The position numbers and the translations under genes are program-made. A stretch of DNA of 18,874 nt from a bacterium (GTDB lineage Bacteria; Bacteroidota; Bacteroidia; Bacteroidales; Bacteroidaceae), in assembly GCA_004559785.1 (NCBI GenBank), contig SFXD01000038.1, forward strand, positions 1 through 18,874, in the 5' to 3' direction. The notes beneath the pieces are model-generated. The model was not told the origin of the DNA. It saw only the letters and a program-made list of their open reading frames with translations, and made no database searches. This document shows positions 1-7,343 of this stretch, piece by piece (within the stretch, counting starts at the first letter, position 1; the number at the start of each line of letters is the position of its first letter).

Positions 1-54
1 CACACAGGTACTAAACAAACAAATATATAGAACATTCCATAACATCCTCTACGC

Positions 55-1455
55 ATGGACAACAAGATATTGCTCCAGGATATGGCCTCAAGCCTGTCCG
101 CCAAGTTCAGGCTCAAGCAGAAAGATTCCGAAGCCTTCCTGAAAACCTTCTTCGAGATTGTCTCCGAATATGTCCACAAGGAGAAGATAGTGAAGGTAAA
201 GGGATTGGGGACGTTCAAGCTGATTGAAGTGTCGGACAGGGAGAGCGTAAAGATAAACACAGGCGAAAGGTATGTCATACCGGGTCATTCAAAAGTGACG
301 TTCACACCTGATGCAGAGCTGAAGGCGAAGGTCAACAAGCCCTTTGAACTTTTCCAGACAGTCATCCTCAACGAAGATACCAACATAGAGGACATGGAGA
401 GGATTTACTATCCTACGGACAACGGCGAACAGGACGTGACGGAAAGTGTGGACATACCTCGTCAAGAGCCGGAGGATTGGGATGGGGAGGACAACTATGC
501 CGAGGCCGACGACATGCCGAACGACGACATGCCTATTCAGGATGGCGACGAAGACGCAGATGTCCTGCCAACGTCCGTCAGGGAAAACCTTCATGAGGAA
601 ACGCTAACGCCAACTAATGCAGAAGCTTCCCCAGCGCTGGATGAGGAAAACTCTGATGAGGAAACCTCTGATGAGGAAACCTCGGAAGAGGAAAACTCAG
701 ATGACGAAACCATCGGACAGTACACAGAAACGCCGGGGAAGGGTGAAGCCATGGCGACACCTGACACAGAGGAAGGTATTGTCATCCTGTCGGAATCATC
801 CGAGGATTCGGCATCAACAGATACAGCCTATAAGGGTGATTCGCAGCCAGACGAGGAATATGCTGCCATCGATGGAAGGCCCGTAAAGAAACGCCCAGAC
901 ACAGCCTTCCCAGCTGCGGATGATGCAAGGGCAATATGCCATTCCTGTCCATGGAGAAGGTATCTAACACTTCATTCGATACTTTCAGCAACTATCACAA
1001 TACTCTTGGTCATCGGAAGTTACGTGGCTGGATACTACAGAGTGCTGAACTTCGAAAGTACAACTGTTCCTGCCCTTCAGGAAACGGAGAAGAAGCCTTT
1101 AGCCCCCAAGCGGATAGACGTGGTAGACAAGCCTGTAGCCGTGTGCGAACCAGACACCACATCTGTGCCTGCCGAGCCACGGGACAGCACGGAAACCGTG
1201 GTGAAGGTTCATGAGGAAGATATCGCTCTCCTTGCCAAAGGCTACGAACAGGTACCGGAAGGCAAGTACCTCATCGTTGGAACCCTGAAGACACGCGTCA
1301 TGTCGAGGGGAGACAACCTGTACAAGTTTGCTAAGCAGGAACTGGGAGACAAGAACCTCGTGAACTACATCATAGTACACAACAAATTCCAAAATCCTGA
1401 CAAGATACCTCTTGGCTACGACGTTAAGATACCCGTCTTGAGGGAGAAGAAATGA
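55..1455 (+). CDS. HU-type DNA-binding protein with membrane anchor and LysM-like C-terminal domain
   Basis: 466 residues. Residues 1-95 look like an HU/IHF fold: the motif GLGTF near 50-54 and the DNA-arm region around 60-90 (KINTGERYVIPGHSKVTF) are typical. Residues about 105-275 are a very acidic linker rich in D, E, S and T. One hydrophobic segment follows at about 305-328 (LHSILSATITILLVIGSYVA), with RR just before it, so the HU head should be cytoplasmic. The last 60 residues (about 404-461) resemble a LysM fold: RVMSRGDNLYKFAKQEL followed by VNYIIVHN and IPLGYDVKIP. Family knowledge: HU domains bind DNA and LysM domains usually bind peptidoglycan; joining both through a membrane segment is inference about a nucleoid-envelope link. 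ATG at 55 is chosen because it starts the HU domain exactly. The gene is separated from moxR by 135 bp with a promoter, so it is probably a separate unit. Sure of the HU domain and the membrane segment, less so of the LysM call. Confidence 0.85.
   Translation: MDNKILLQDMASSLSAKFRLKQKDSEAFLKTFFEIVSEYVHKEKIVKVKGLGTFKLIEVSDRESVKINTGERYVIPGHSKVTFTPDAELKAKVNKPFELFQTVILNEDTNIEDMERIYYPTDNGEQDVTESVDIPRQEPEDWDGEDNYAEADDMPNDDMPIQDGDEDADVLPTSVRENLHEETLTPTNAEASPALDEENSDEETSDEETSEEENSDDETIGQYTETPGKGEAMATPDTEEGIVILSESSEDSASTDTAYKGDSQPDEEYAAIDGRPVKKRPDTAFPAADDARAICHSCPWRRYLTLHSILSATITILLVIGSYVAGYYRVLNFESTTVPALQETEKKPLAPKRIDVVDKPVAVCEPDTTSVPAEPRDSTETVVKVHEEDIALLAKGYEQVPEGKYLIVGTLKTRVMSRGDNLYKFAKQELGDKNLVNYIIVHNKFQNPDKIPLGYDVKIPVLREKK
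640..714 (+). repeat. Five imperfect 15-bp tandem repeats inside the acidic linker
   Basis: Units of the form GATGAGGAAACCTCT start at 640, 655, 670, 685 and 700, with one to four differences each. They are in frame and encode five-residue blocks such as DEETS, EEENS and DDETI. The unit length is a multiple of three, so gain or loss of copies would change only the length of the acidic linker. Confidence 0.8.
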
Positions 1456-1524
1456 GCCGAGGCATCATGCCGCAGGCTTCTTAACAAAGTTAAACATAAA
1501 AATAACTCTTTTTCATATAATAAT

Positions 1525-1556
1525 TTTGCTCACAAATACGAAATAGTGTAATTTTG
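1525..1556 (+). promoter_or_regulatory. Bacteroidetes-type promoter for the bat operon
   Basis: A TTTG box at 1525-1528 and TAATTTTG at 1549-1556 are separated by exactly 20 bp, matching the Bacteroidetes consensus TTTG-N19-21-TAnnTTTG. Transcription would start near 1562, leaving a leader of about 30 nt before the moxR start at 1591. A small perfect inverted repeat TTAAC-AAA-GTTAA lies upstream at 1481-1493 and could be a regulator site, though it is short enough to be chance. Confidence 0.75.
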
Positions 1557-1590
1557 TGTCCGCAAAAAAAAACAACGTAACACGACAGAT

Positions 1591-2586
1591 ATGGCAGAAT
1601 CCATTGACATCCGCGAACTGAATGAACGGATAGAGAAACAAAGTGCTTTTGTCACAAATCTTGTGACGGGTATGAACCAAGTAATAGTTGGTCAGAAACA
1701 TTTGATAGAATCTTTAATCATCGGACTTCTCAGCGACGGCCACGTCCTGCTTGAAGGTGTGCCCGGACTTGCCAAGACAAAGGCCATCAAGACTCTGGCA
1801 CAGCTGGTAGATTCCAAGTTCAACAGAATCCAGTTCACCCCCGACTTGCTACCTGCCGACGTGATAGGCACCATGATTTATAGCCAGAAGGAGGAAAGGT
1901 TCACGGTGGAGCAGGGACCCGTATTCTCCAACTTCGTACTGGCAGACGAAATCAACCGTGCCCCTGCCAAGGTGCAGAGCGCATTGCTGGAGGCTATGCA
2001 GGAAAGGCAGGTGACCATAGGCAAGGCAACATATCCTCTGCCTTCCCCCTTCCTCGTACTCGCAACGCAGAACCCCATAGAGCAGGAAGGTACTTACCCG
2101 TTGCCTGAGGCACAGGTGGACCGTTTCATGCTGAAGGTAATCATCGACTATCCCAAGCTGGACGAGGAAAAGCTCATCATACGCCAGCAGATAAAGGGTG
2201 AAGCCGCAGATGTGAAGCCCGTGATGACCACAAACGAAATCATGGAGGCACGCAAGGTGGTTCGCGACGTATACCTGGACGAGAAGATAGAACAATACAT
2301 AGCGGACATAGTGTTCTGCACGCGCTTCCCCGAGAAATACGGGCTGAAGGAACTGAAGGAGTTCATAGAGTTCGGCGGTTCGCCACGTGCCAGCATCAAC
2401 CTCGCCCTTGCCTCGCGTGCATACGCCTTCATCAAGCACCGTGGATATGTCATACCGGAAGACGTCAGGGCAGTAGCACACGACGTGCTGAGACACCGAA
2501 TCGGTCTGACGTACGAGGCTGAAGCCAACAACGTCACTACCGAAGAGATTGTAAGCAAGGTAATCAACAAGGTTGAAGTTCCCTAA
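1591..2586 (+). CDS. moxR: MoxR-family AAA+ ATPase of the bat operon
   Basis: 331 residues, normal length for the family. Walker A is GVPGLAKT at 56-63, Walker B is VLADEIN at 116-122, sensor 1 is ATQN at 158-161 followed by the family hallmark EQEGTYPLPEAQVDRF (164-179), and the sensor 2 region is GGSPRA at 262-267. All key residues for ATP binding and hydrolysis are present. MoxR proteins are cytoplasmic hexameric ATPases thought to act as chaperones for proteins with von Willebrand factor A (VWA) domains, which fits the DUF58, BatA and BatB genes that follow. It is the first gene after the promoter at 1525-1556 and lies 21 bp before the DUF58 gene. The ATG at 1591 is preceded by an A-rich stretch rather than a Shine-Dalgarno sequence, as is usual in Bacteroidetes. 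Confidence 0.95.
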   Translation: MAESIDIRELNERIEKQSAFVTNLVTGMNQVIVGQKHLIESLIIGLLSDGHVLLEGVPGLAKTKAIKTLAQLVDSKFNRIQFTPDLLPADVIGTMIYSQKEERFTVEQGPVFSNFVLADEINRAPAKVQSALLEAMQERQVTIGKATYPLPSPFLVLATQNPIEQEGTYPLPEAQVDRFMLKVIIDYPKLDEEKLIIRQQIKGEAADVKPVMTTNEIMEARKVVRDVYLDEKIEQYIADIVFCTRFPEKYGLKELKEFIEFGGSPRASINLALASRAYAFIKHRGYVIPEDVRAVAHDVLRHRIGLTYEAEANNVTTEEIVSKVINKVEVP

Positions 2587-2607
2587 CCTCCCCCGTAAGT
2601 CCCAGTC

Positions 2608-3477
2608 ATGGATACATCAGAGATCTTGAAGAAAGTAAGGCAGATAGAAATCAAGACCAAGGGCTTGAGCAACAACATCTTTGCCGGAGAATACCACTCA
2701 GCCTTCAAGGGTAGGGGCATGGCATTCTCCGAAGTCCGCGAATACCAGTACGGCGACGACATAAGGGACATAGAATGGAACGTAACGGCTAGGTTCAACA
2801 AGCCATACGTCAAGGTGTTCGAGGAGGAGAGGGAGCTCACCGTCATGCTCGTCGTGGACGTCAGCGGCAGTCTTGATTTTGGAACGTCCAACCAGTTCAA
2901 GCGCGACATGGTTACGGAAATAGCCGCAACGCTGGCCTTCTCTGCCATACAGAACAACGACAAGATTGGCGTGATATTCTTCTCCGACAAGATAGAGAAG
3001 TTCATCCCGCCGCAGAAGGGCAGGAAACACATTCTATATATAATACGCGAACTGCTCTATTTCCAGCCGGAGAGCAAGAAGACGAACGTGGGCTTTGCCC
3101 TGGAATACCTGACACGTGCCATCAAGAGGCGTTGCACGGCTTTTGTGCTGAGCGATTTCCTTGACGGCAAGAATTTCCTGCAGCCGCTCTCCATAGCCAA
3201 CAGGAAACATGACGTGGTGGCAATACAGGTGTACGACCGGAGAGTGGAGGAGTTGCCTCCCATAGGACTCGTCAGGATGCACGATGCAGAAAACGACACG
3301 GACATCACTATCGACACCAGCAGCCAAGCCGTACGCAAGGCACAAGCCCAGTGGTGGCAGGGCAGCCGCCAGAGACTGAAGGATGTGTTCAGCCGGAGCA
3401 ACGTTGACTCTGTCAGCATACGCACCGACCAGAACTACGTAGAGGCTCTGATGGGACTGTTTGCCCGCAGAAGTTGA
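2608..3477 (+). CDS. DUF58 / VWA-like protein of the bat operon
   Basis: 289 residues without a clear membrane segment, so probably cytoplasmic. The DUF58 signature GRGMAFSEVREYQYGDD spans 35-51, followed by DIRDIEWNVTAR to 62. A metal-ion-dependent adhesion site (MIDAS) is visible as DVSGS at 84-88, and an acidic loop SDFLDG occurs in the second half. DUF58 proteins are the standard companions of MoxR ATPases, and the two genes are adjacent here with a 21-bp gap. The likely role is as a MoxR client or adaptor inside the complex; no enzymatic activity is known for the family. Start ATG at 2608 gives the conserved N-terminal helix DTSEILKKVRQIEIKTKG. Confidence 0.92.
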   Translation: MDTSEILKKVRQIEIKTKGLSNNIFAGEYHSAFKGRGMAFSEVREYQYGDDIRDIEWNVTARFNKPYVKVFEEERELTVMLVVDVSGSLDFGTSNQFKRDMVTEIAATLAFSAIQNNDKIGVIFFSDKIEKFIPPQKGRKHILYIIRELLYFQPESKKTNVGFALEYLTRAIKRRCTAFVLSDFLDGKNFLQPLSIANRKHDVVAIQVYDRRVEELPPIGLVRMHDAENDTDITIDTSSQAVRKAQAQWWQGSRQRLKDVFSRSNVDSVSIRTDQNYVEALMGLFARRS

Positions 3478-3500
3478 AAACTTTCCATTTGAATTAGATT

Positions 3501-4580
3501 ATGCAAAGACTGAGAATATCTTCGTTTATCCTCTCCTTGTTGATTATATGTTCCGCACGTTCGCAGGTTGCCGTAGACGTAAGGGTGGATTCGCTACAGT
3601 TCTTCATAGGGGAACAAACCGACATCACGCTTAGCGTATCGCTCGACAAGGGGCAAAAACTGGAATTGCCCAACCTGAGGAAGGGGAGCGAAATCATACC
3701 CGACATAGAGGTCATCGAGGTGAAGCGTCCCGATACGACGTTCCTAAACGAGGGAAAGCGACTGGAAATACAGCAGAAGTATACCATCACGGCATGGGAT
3801 TCCTCCTTCTACTACCTGCCGCCTTTCGAGGTTAAGGTCGACGGCAAGGAATACAAGTCGAAGACGCTTGCCCTGAAAGTCTATACGGTAGACGTAGACA
3901 CGTTGCACCTTGACAAGTTCTTCCCCCCGTACGGCATAATGGAGCCTCCATTCGCCTGGGAGGACTGGAAACTCGTAGTGTTGGCCGCCTTTGCCATGTT
4001 GCTGGCGGCACTGGGCGCATTCGTCCTTTACTACCACGTACTGACAGGCAAGCCCATCGTAAGGATCATCAGGAGGAAGAAGAAACTGCCTCCGCACAAG
4101 GTGGCGATAGACGAGATAGAACGCATAAAGTCGGAGCGAAAGTGGACAGACGAGGACAGCAAGGAATACTATACCGAACTGACCGATGCCCTGAGGAAGT
4201 ACATCCAGGAAAGGTACGGCTTCAATGCCCTGGAGATGACTTCGTCGGAAATCATAGAACATCTGCTTGAAGTAAGCGACGAGGAAGGCTTGCGCGAGTT
4301 GCGCGAGTTGTTCGTCACAGCCGACCTGGTGAAGTTCGCCAAATACGTTACTCAAATCAACGAGAACGACGCTAACCTCGTAGCCGCAGTAGAGTTCATC
4401 AACAACACGAAGGTTGAGGCAGATCCAAACGCAGCGGCTGAACCGGAAATAATCCGCGAGACAGACACCAAGAGGGAGAACGAAGTAAGGTGGATGCGCG
4501 TTGCCATGGTGGTATTGGGATTGGCAAGCATTTCGCTGGCAGCCTTCGTCGTATGGCGTGCTTTAGATATAATAATGTAA
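3501..4580 (+). CDS. DUF4381-like membrane protein of the bat operon
   Basis: 359 residues. An N-terminal signal peptide (about 1-21, ending CSARS-Q) leads to a periplasmic beta-rich domain of about 130 residues that resembles the repeats of BatD. A transmembrane segment lies at about 157-180, followed by a basic stop (RIIRRKKK), a cytoplasmic helical region of about 130 residues, and a second membrane segment at about 332-352. The stretch YYTELTDALRKYIQERYG (223-240) is the type of motif I associate with DUF4381 proteins of Bat operons. A gene of this kind between DUF58 and batA is usual in Bacteroidales. It probably anchors or couples the MoxR/DUF58 part to the membrane-bound Bat proteins, which is inference from position and topology. 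It sits 23 bp after DUF58 and 13 bp before batA. Confidence 0.8.
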   Translation: MQRLRISSFILSLLIICSARSQVAVDVRVDSLQFFIGEQTDITLSVSLDKGQKLELPNLRKGSEIIPDIEVIEVKRPDTTFLNEGKRLEIQQKYTITAWDSSFYYLPPFEVKVDGKEYKSKTLALKVYTVDVDTLHLDKFFPPYGIMEPPFAWEDWKLVVLAAFAMLLAALGAFVLYYHVLTGKPIVRIIRRKKKLPPHKVAIDEIERIKSERKWTDEDSKEYYTELTDALRKYIQERYGFNALEMTSSEIIEHLLEVSDEEGLRELRELFVTADLVKFAKYVTQINENDANLVAAVEFINNTKVEADPNAAAEPEIIRETDTKRENEVRWMRVAMVVLGLASISLAAFVVWRALDIIM

Positions 4581-4593
4581 CCTACATCCAATC

Positions 4594-5592
4594 ATGACAT
4601 TCCAGAATCCAGCATACTTTTCATTGCTCGTATTGTTAATACCGTACACGATATGGTACTTGATGTATCAGAGCAAGTCAAAGCCTACGTTGAGGTTTAG
4701 TTCCACGTACGCATTCCTGCAAGCACCCAAGTCGTTCAGGCAGCGTCTGTCACACCTGCCCATGTTGCTGCGCATAGCATGCTTCGTCCTTGCCGTAACG
4801 GCGCTGGCACGTCCCCAGACCACCAACAACTGGAGCAGCAAGCAGACAGAGGGCATCGACATAATGCTCTGCATGGATGTCAGCACCAGCATGCTCGCCG
4901 AGGACTTGAAGCCAAATCGAATAGAGGCAGCCAAGCAGGTGGCAATAGAGTTTATCAATGGCAGGCCCGACGACAACATAGGGCTCACCCTATTCGCCGG
5001 GGAGGCTTTCACGCAATGCCCCATGACGGTTGACCACGCCGTGTTGCTCAACCTACTGAACGGCATGAGGGTGGACATGGCACAGAACGGATTGCTGCAG
5101 GACGGGACGGCTATAGGCATGGGAATAGCCAACGCCCTGACAAGGCTGAAGGACAGCAAGGCGAAGAGCAAGGTGGTGATACTGCTCACCGATGGTACGA
5201 ACAACTGCGGGCAGATAAGCCCAAACACGGCAGCCGACATAGCCAAGAGCTTCGGAATCCGCGTCTATACCATCGGGGTAGGAACCAACGGTATGGCTCG
5301 TTACCCGATATCTGTAGGCGGGCACATAGAATACACTCAGGTCCCCGTGGAGATAGACACCAAGTCGCTTGCCACGATAGCCAAGAAGACGGACGGAGAA
5401 TTCTACCGTGCTACCAACACACAGAAACTCCATGAGGTATACAAGCAGATAGATCAGCTGGAAAAGACAAAGATGAATGTCCGTAAATACTCCAAGAAGT
5501 ACGAGTCGTACGCATCTTTCTTGCTGGCATCCGTACTCTGCCTCATACTGGAACTATTGCTGAGCAACACGATTTTGAAAAGGATACCATAA
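4594..5592 (+). CDS. batA: BatA, membrane-anchored VWA protein
   Basis: 332 residues, the usual length. Two N-terminal membrane segments (about 8-25 and 58-72) are followed by a VWA domain and a C-terminal membrane segment (about 313-330). The MIDAS is complete: DVSTS at 95-99, the threonine in DGTAIG near 172, and the aspartate in LLTDG at 200. The basic loop between the first two membrane segments should be cytoplasmic, which puts the VWA domain in the periplasm. The stretch after the MIDAS, SMLAEDLKPNRIEAAK, is nearly identical in BatB, showing that the two genes are old duplicates. In Bacteroides fragilis the bat genes were named for a role in oxygen tolerance; the molecular mechanism is not settled. 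Confidence 0.93.
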   Translation: MTFQNPAYFSLLVLLIPYTIWYLMYQSKSKPTLRFSSTYAFLQAPKSFRQRLSHLPMLLRIACFVLAVTALARPQTTNNWSSKQTEGIDIMLCMDVSTSMLAEDLKPNRIEAAKQVAIEFINGRPDDNIGLTLFAGEAFTQCPMTVDHAVLLNLLNGMRVDMAQNGLLQDGTAIGMGIANALTRLKDSKAKSKVVILLTDGTNNCGQISPNTAADIAKSFGIRVYTIGVGTNGMARYPISVGGHIEYTQVPVEIDTKSLATIAKKTDGEFYRATNTQKLHEVYKQIDQLEKTKMNVRKYSKKYESYASFLLASVLCLILELLLSNTILKRIP

Positions 5593-5610
5593 AATTTCAA
5601 GTAGAAGTAT

Positions 5611-7320
5611 ATGTTCAGATTTGAGAATTCACAATATTTGGTTTTCCTCGCCTTGCCGCTGATACTTGCAGCGATACATTACATTGTCATATTCAGGAAA
5701 AGGGCGCTGCTTAGATCCTATGGCGACGTAGACCTGGTAAGGAAACTGATGATAGACGTTTCAAGATGGAGGCCAGAACTTAAATTCTGGCTCGGCAACC
5801 TTGCCCTGCTCTCGTTCATCATAGCCCTGTCTCGTCCACAGTTCGGCACGAAAGTCGACACGCGCGAACGAAAGGGCATAGAAGCCATCATAGCCTTAGA
5901 TGTCAGCAACTCCATGCTTGCCGAGGATGTCAAGCCAAACAGGCTTGAGAAAGCCAAGATGATGATAAGCAACATGATAGACGGGATGAAGGATGACAAG
6001 ATAGGTCTCGTGGTATACGCCGGACAGGCCTTCACCCAACTGCCCATCACCAGCGACTATGTAAGTGCAAAGATGTTCCTTGAGACCATCTCCCCGTCCA
6101 TGATGACCGTGCAGGGCACGGACATAGCGGAGGCGATAAACCTGTCGTGCAAGAGCTTCACGAGACAGGAAGGCGTATCTCGCGCCATCTTCCTGATTAC
6201 CGACGGAGAGGACAACGAGGGTGGTGCCGTCGAGGCAGCCAAGCATGCGGCAGGCATGGGTATCAGGGTATACATACTCGGAATAGGCGACGCTAACGGC
6301 GCACCCATCCCCATACCGGGCACCACGCAATACATCATCGACAACGAAGGCAACACCGTCGTGTCCAGGCTCAACGAGGAGATGTGCCGTGAGATTGCCA
6401 CCGCCGGAAGCGGTTCGTACATCTACGTTGACAACAGCAGCTCGGCACAGCGCAAGTTGGCGGAACAGGTAGACAAGTTGGCCAAGACAACCATGGAAAG
6501 CCAGATTTACAGCGAATACGACGAGCAATATCAGGGATTCGTACTGCTCGGCATCATCCTGCTGATACTGGACGCAATGCTGCTTGAAAGGTCAAGCCAC
6601 CTGAAGACTCTGTCCCGTCTGTTCGTCCGCAACGGCAAGGCTTCCGTGATAATCCTGCTGCTGGCATTCTGTACGGGAGCCCTTGCGCAAAACGACAGGG
6701 ATTACATTAGGAGAGGCAATCGCAGCATGCGCGACACCCTCTATGCCAAGGCTCAGGTAGATTACCAGAAAGCCGTGGAGGCTGACAACACAAATCCTCA
6801 GGCACACTATAACCTGGGCAACTCTCTGCTCTTCCAGAACAAGGCAGAAGATGCCATGAAGGAGTACGAGACAGCATCGCGTTTCGAGAAGAGCAAGAAG
6901 AGGCTCGGCATGATATACCACAACATGGGAGTGCTACTGCAGTCGGCTAAGCAGTTTGACAAGGCCGTCGAATGCTACAGGAACTCGCTCAGGAACGACC
7001 CCACGAGCGACGAGACACGCTACAACTATGCCTTGTGCCTCTTCCAGCTGAAGAAGGGAGGCGGTCAAGACAACCAAGACCAGGAGAAGGACGAGAACGG
7101 ACAGGACGAGAAGAAGGAACAAGACAAGCAGCAGCAACAGGAAGAGAAGGAAAAGCAGCAGAAGGAGAATCCCGAGCAGCAGCAAAACCAGCAGCAAATG
7201 AGCAAGGAAAATGCCGAACAAATGCTGAAGGCTGCCATGCAGGATGAGAAGAATACACAGGAAAGAATGCAGCAGATGCAGCAAATGCCACGTCAAAAAC
7301 ATCTACAGAAACAATGGTAA
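5611..7320 (+). CDS. batB: BatB-BatC fusion: VWA protein joined to a TPR protein
   Basis: 569 residues, well over the usual BatB length of about 330-340. Residues 1-326 are BatB: membrane segments at about 10-28 and 60-73, MIDAS residues DVSNS (97-101), T170 and D198 (ITDG), and a third membrane segment at about 309-324. After a basic loop (about 326-343) there is another hydrophobic segment, SVIILLLAFCTGALAQ (345-360), that looks like a signal peptide with an ALA-Q cleavage site. Then come two or three TPR repeats (about 362-482), a Q/E/K-rich tract (about 485-530), and the typical BatC ending RQKHLQKQW. The reading frame is continuous and no good internal start sits at the junction, so BatC seems fused to BatB. 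The positive-inside rule puts both the VWA and TPR parts in the periplasm. Confidence 0.9.
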   Translation: MFRFENSQYLVFLALPLILAAIHYIVIFRKRALLRSYGDVDLVRKLMIDVSRWRPELKFWLGNLALLSFIIALSRPQFGTKVDTRERKGIEAIIALDVSNSMLAEDVKPNRLEKAKMMISNMIDGMKDDKIGLVVYAGQAFTQLPITSDYVSAKMFLETISPSMMTVQGTDIAEAINLSCKSFTRQEGVSRAIFLITDGEDNEGGAVEAAKHAAGMGIRVYILGIGDANGAPIPIPGTTQYIIDNEGNTVVSRLNEEMCREIATAGSGSYIYVDNSSSAQRKLAEQVDKLAKTTMESQIYSEYDEQYQGFVLLGIILLILDAMLLERSSHLKTLSRLFVRNGKASVIILLLAFCTGALAQNDRDYIRRGNRSMRDTLYAKAQVDYQKAVEADNTNPQAHYNLGNSLLFQNKAEDAMKEYETASRFEKSKKRLGMIYHNMGVLLQSAKQFDKAVECYRNSLRNDPTSDETRYNYALCLFQLKKGGGQDNQDQEKDENGQDEKKEQDKQQQQEEKEKQQKENPEQQQNQQQMSKENAEQMLKAAMQDEKNTQERMQQMQQMPRQKHLQKQW

Positions 7321-7343
7321 CACGATTGGATATCAAGACAACG

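Noticed and set aside
1452..1481. Terminator after the HU-type gene
   Set aside because: Only a weak AGCC/GGCT pairing with inner GGC/GCC and no T run could be found.
1485..1492. CAAAGTTA, a possible - strand promoter box
   Set aside because: No TTTG box occurs at the right distance on the - strand, and it is part of a small palindrome.
1849..2496. 215-codon open frame on the - strand
   Set aside because: Antisense to moxR, whose motifs are complete.
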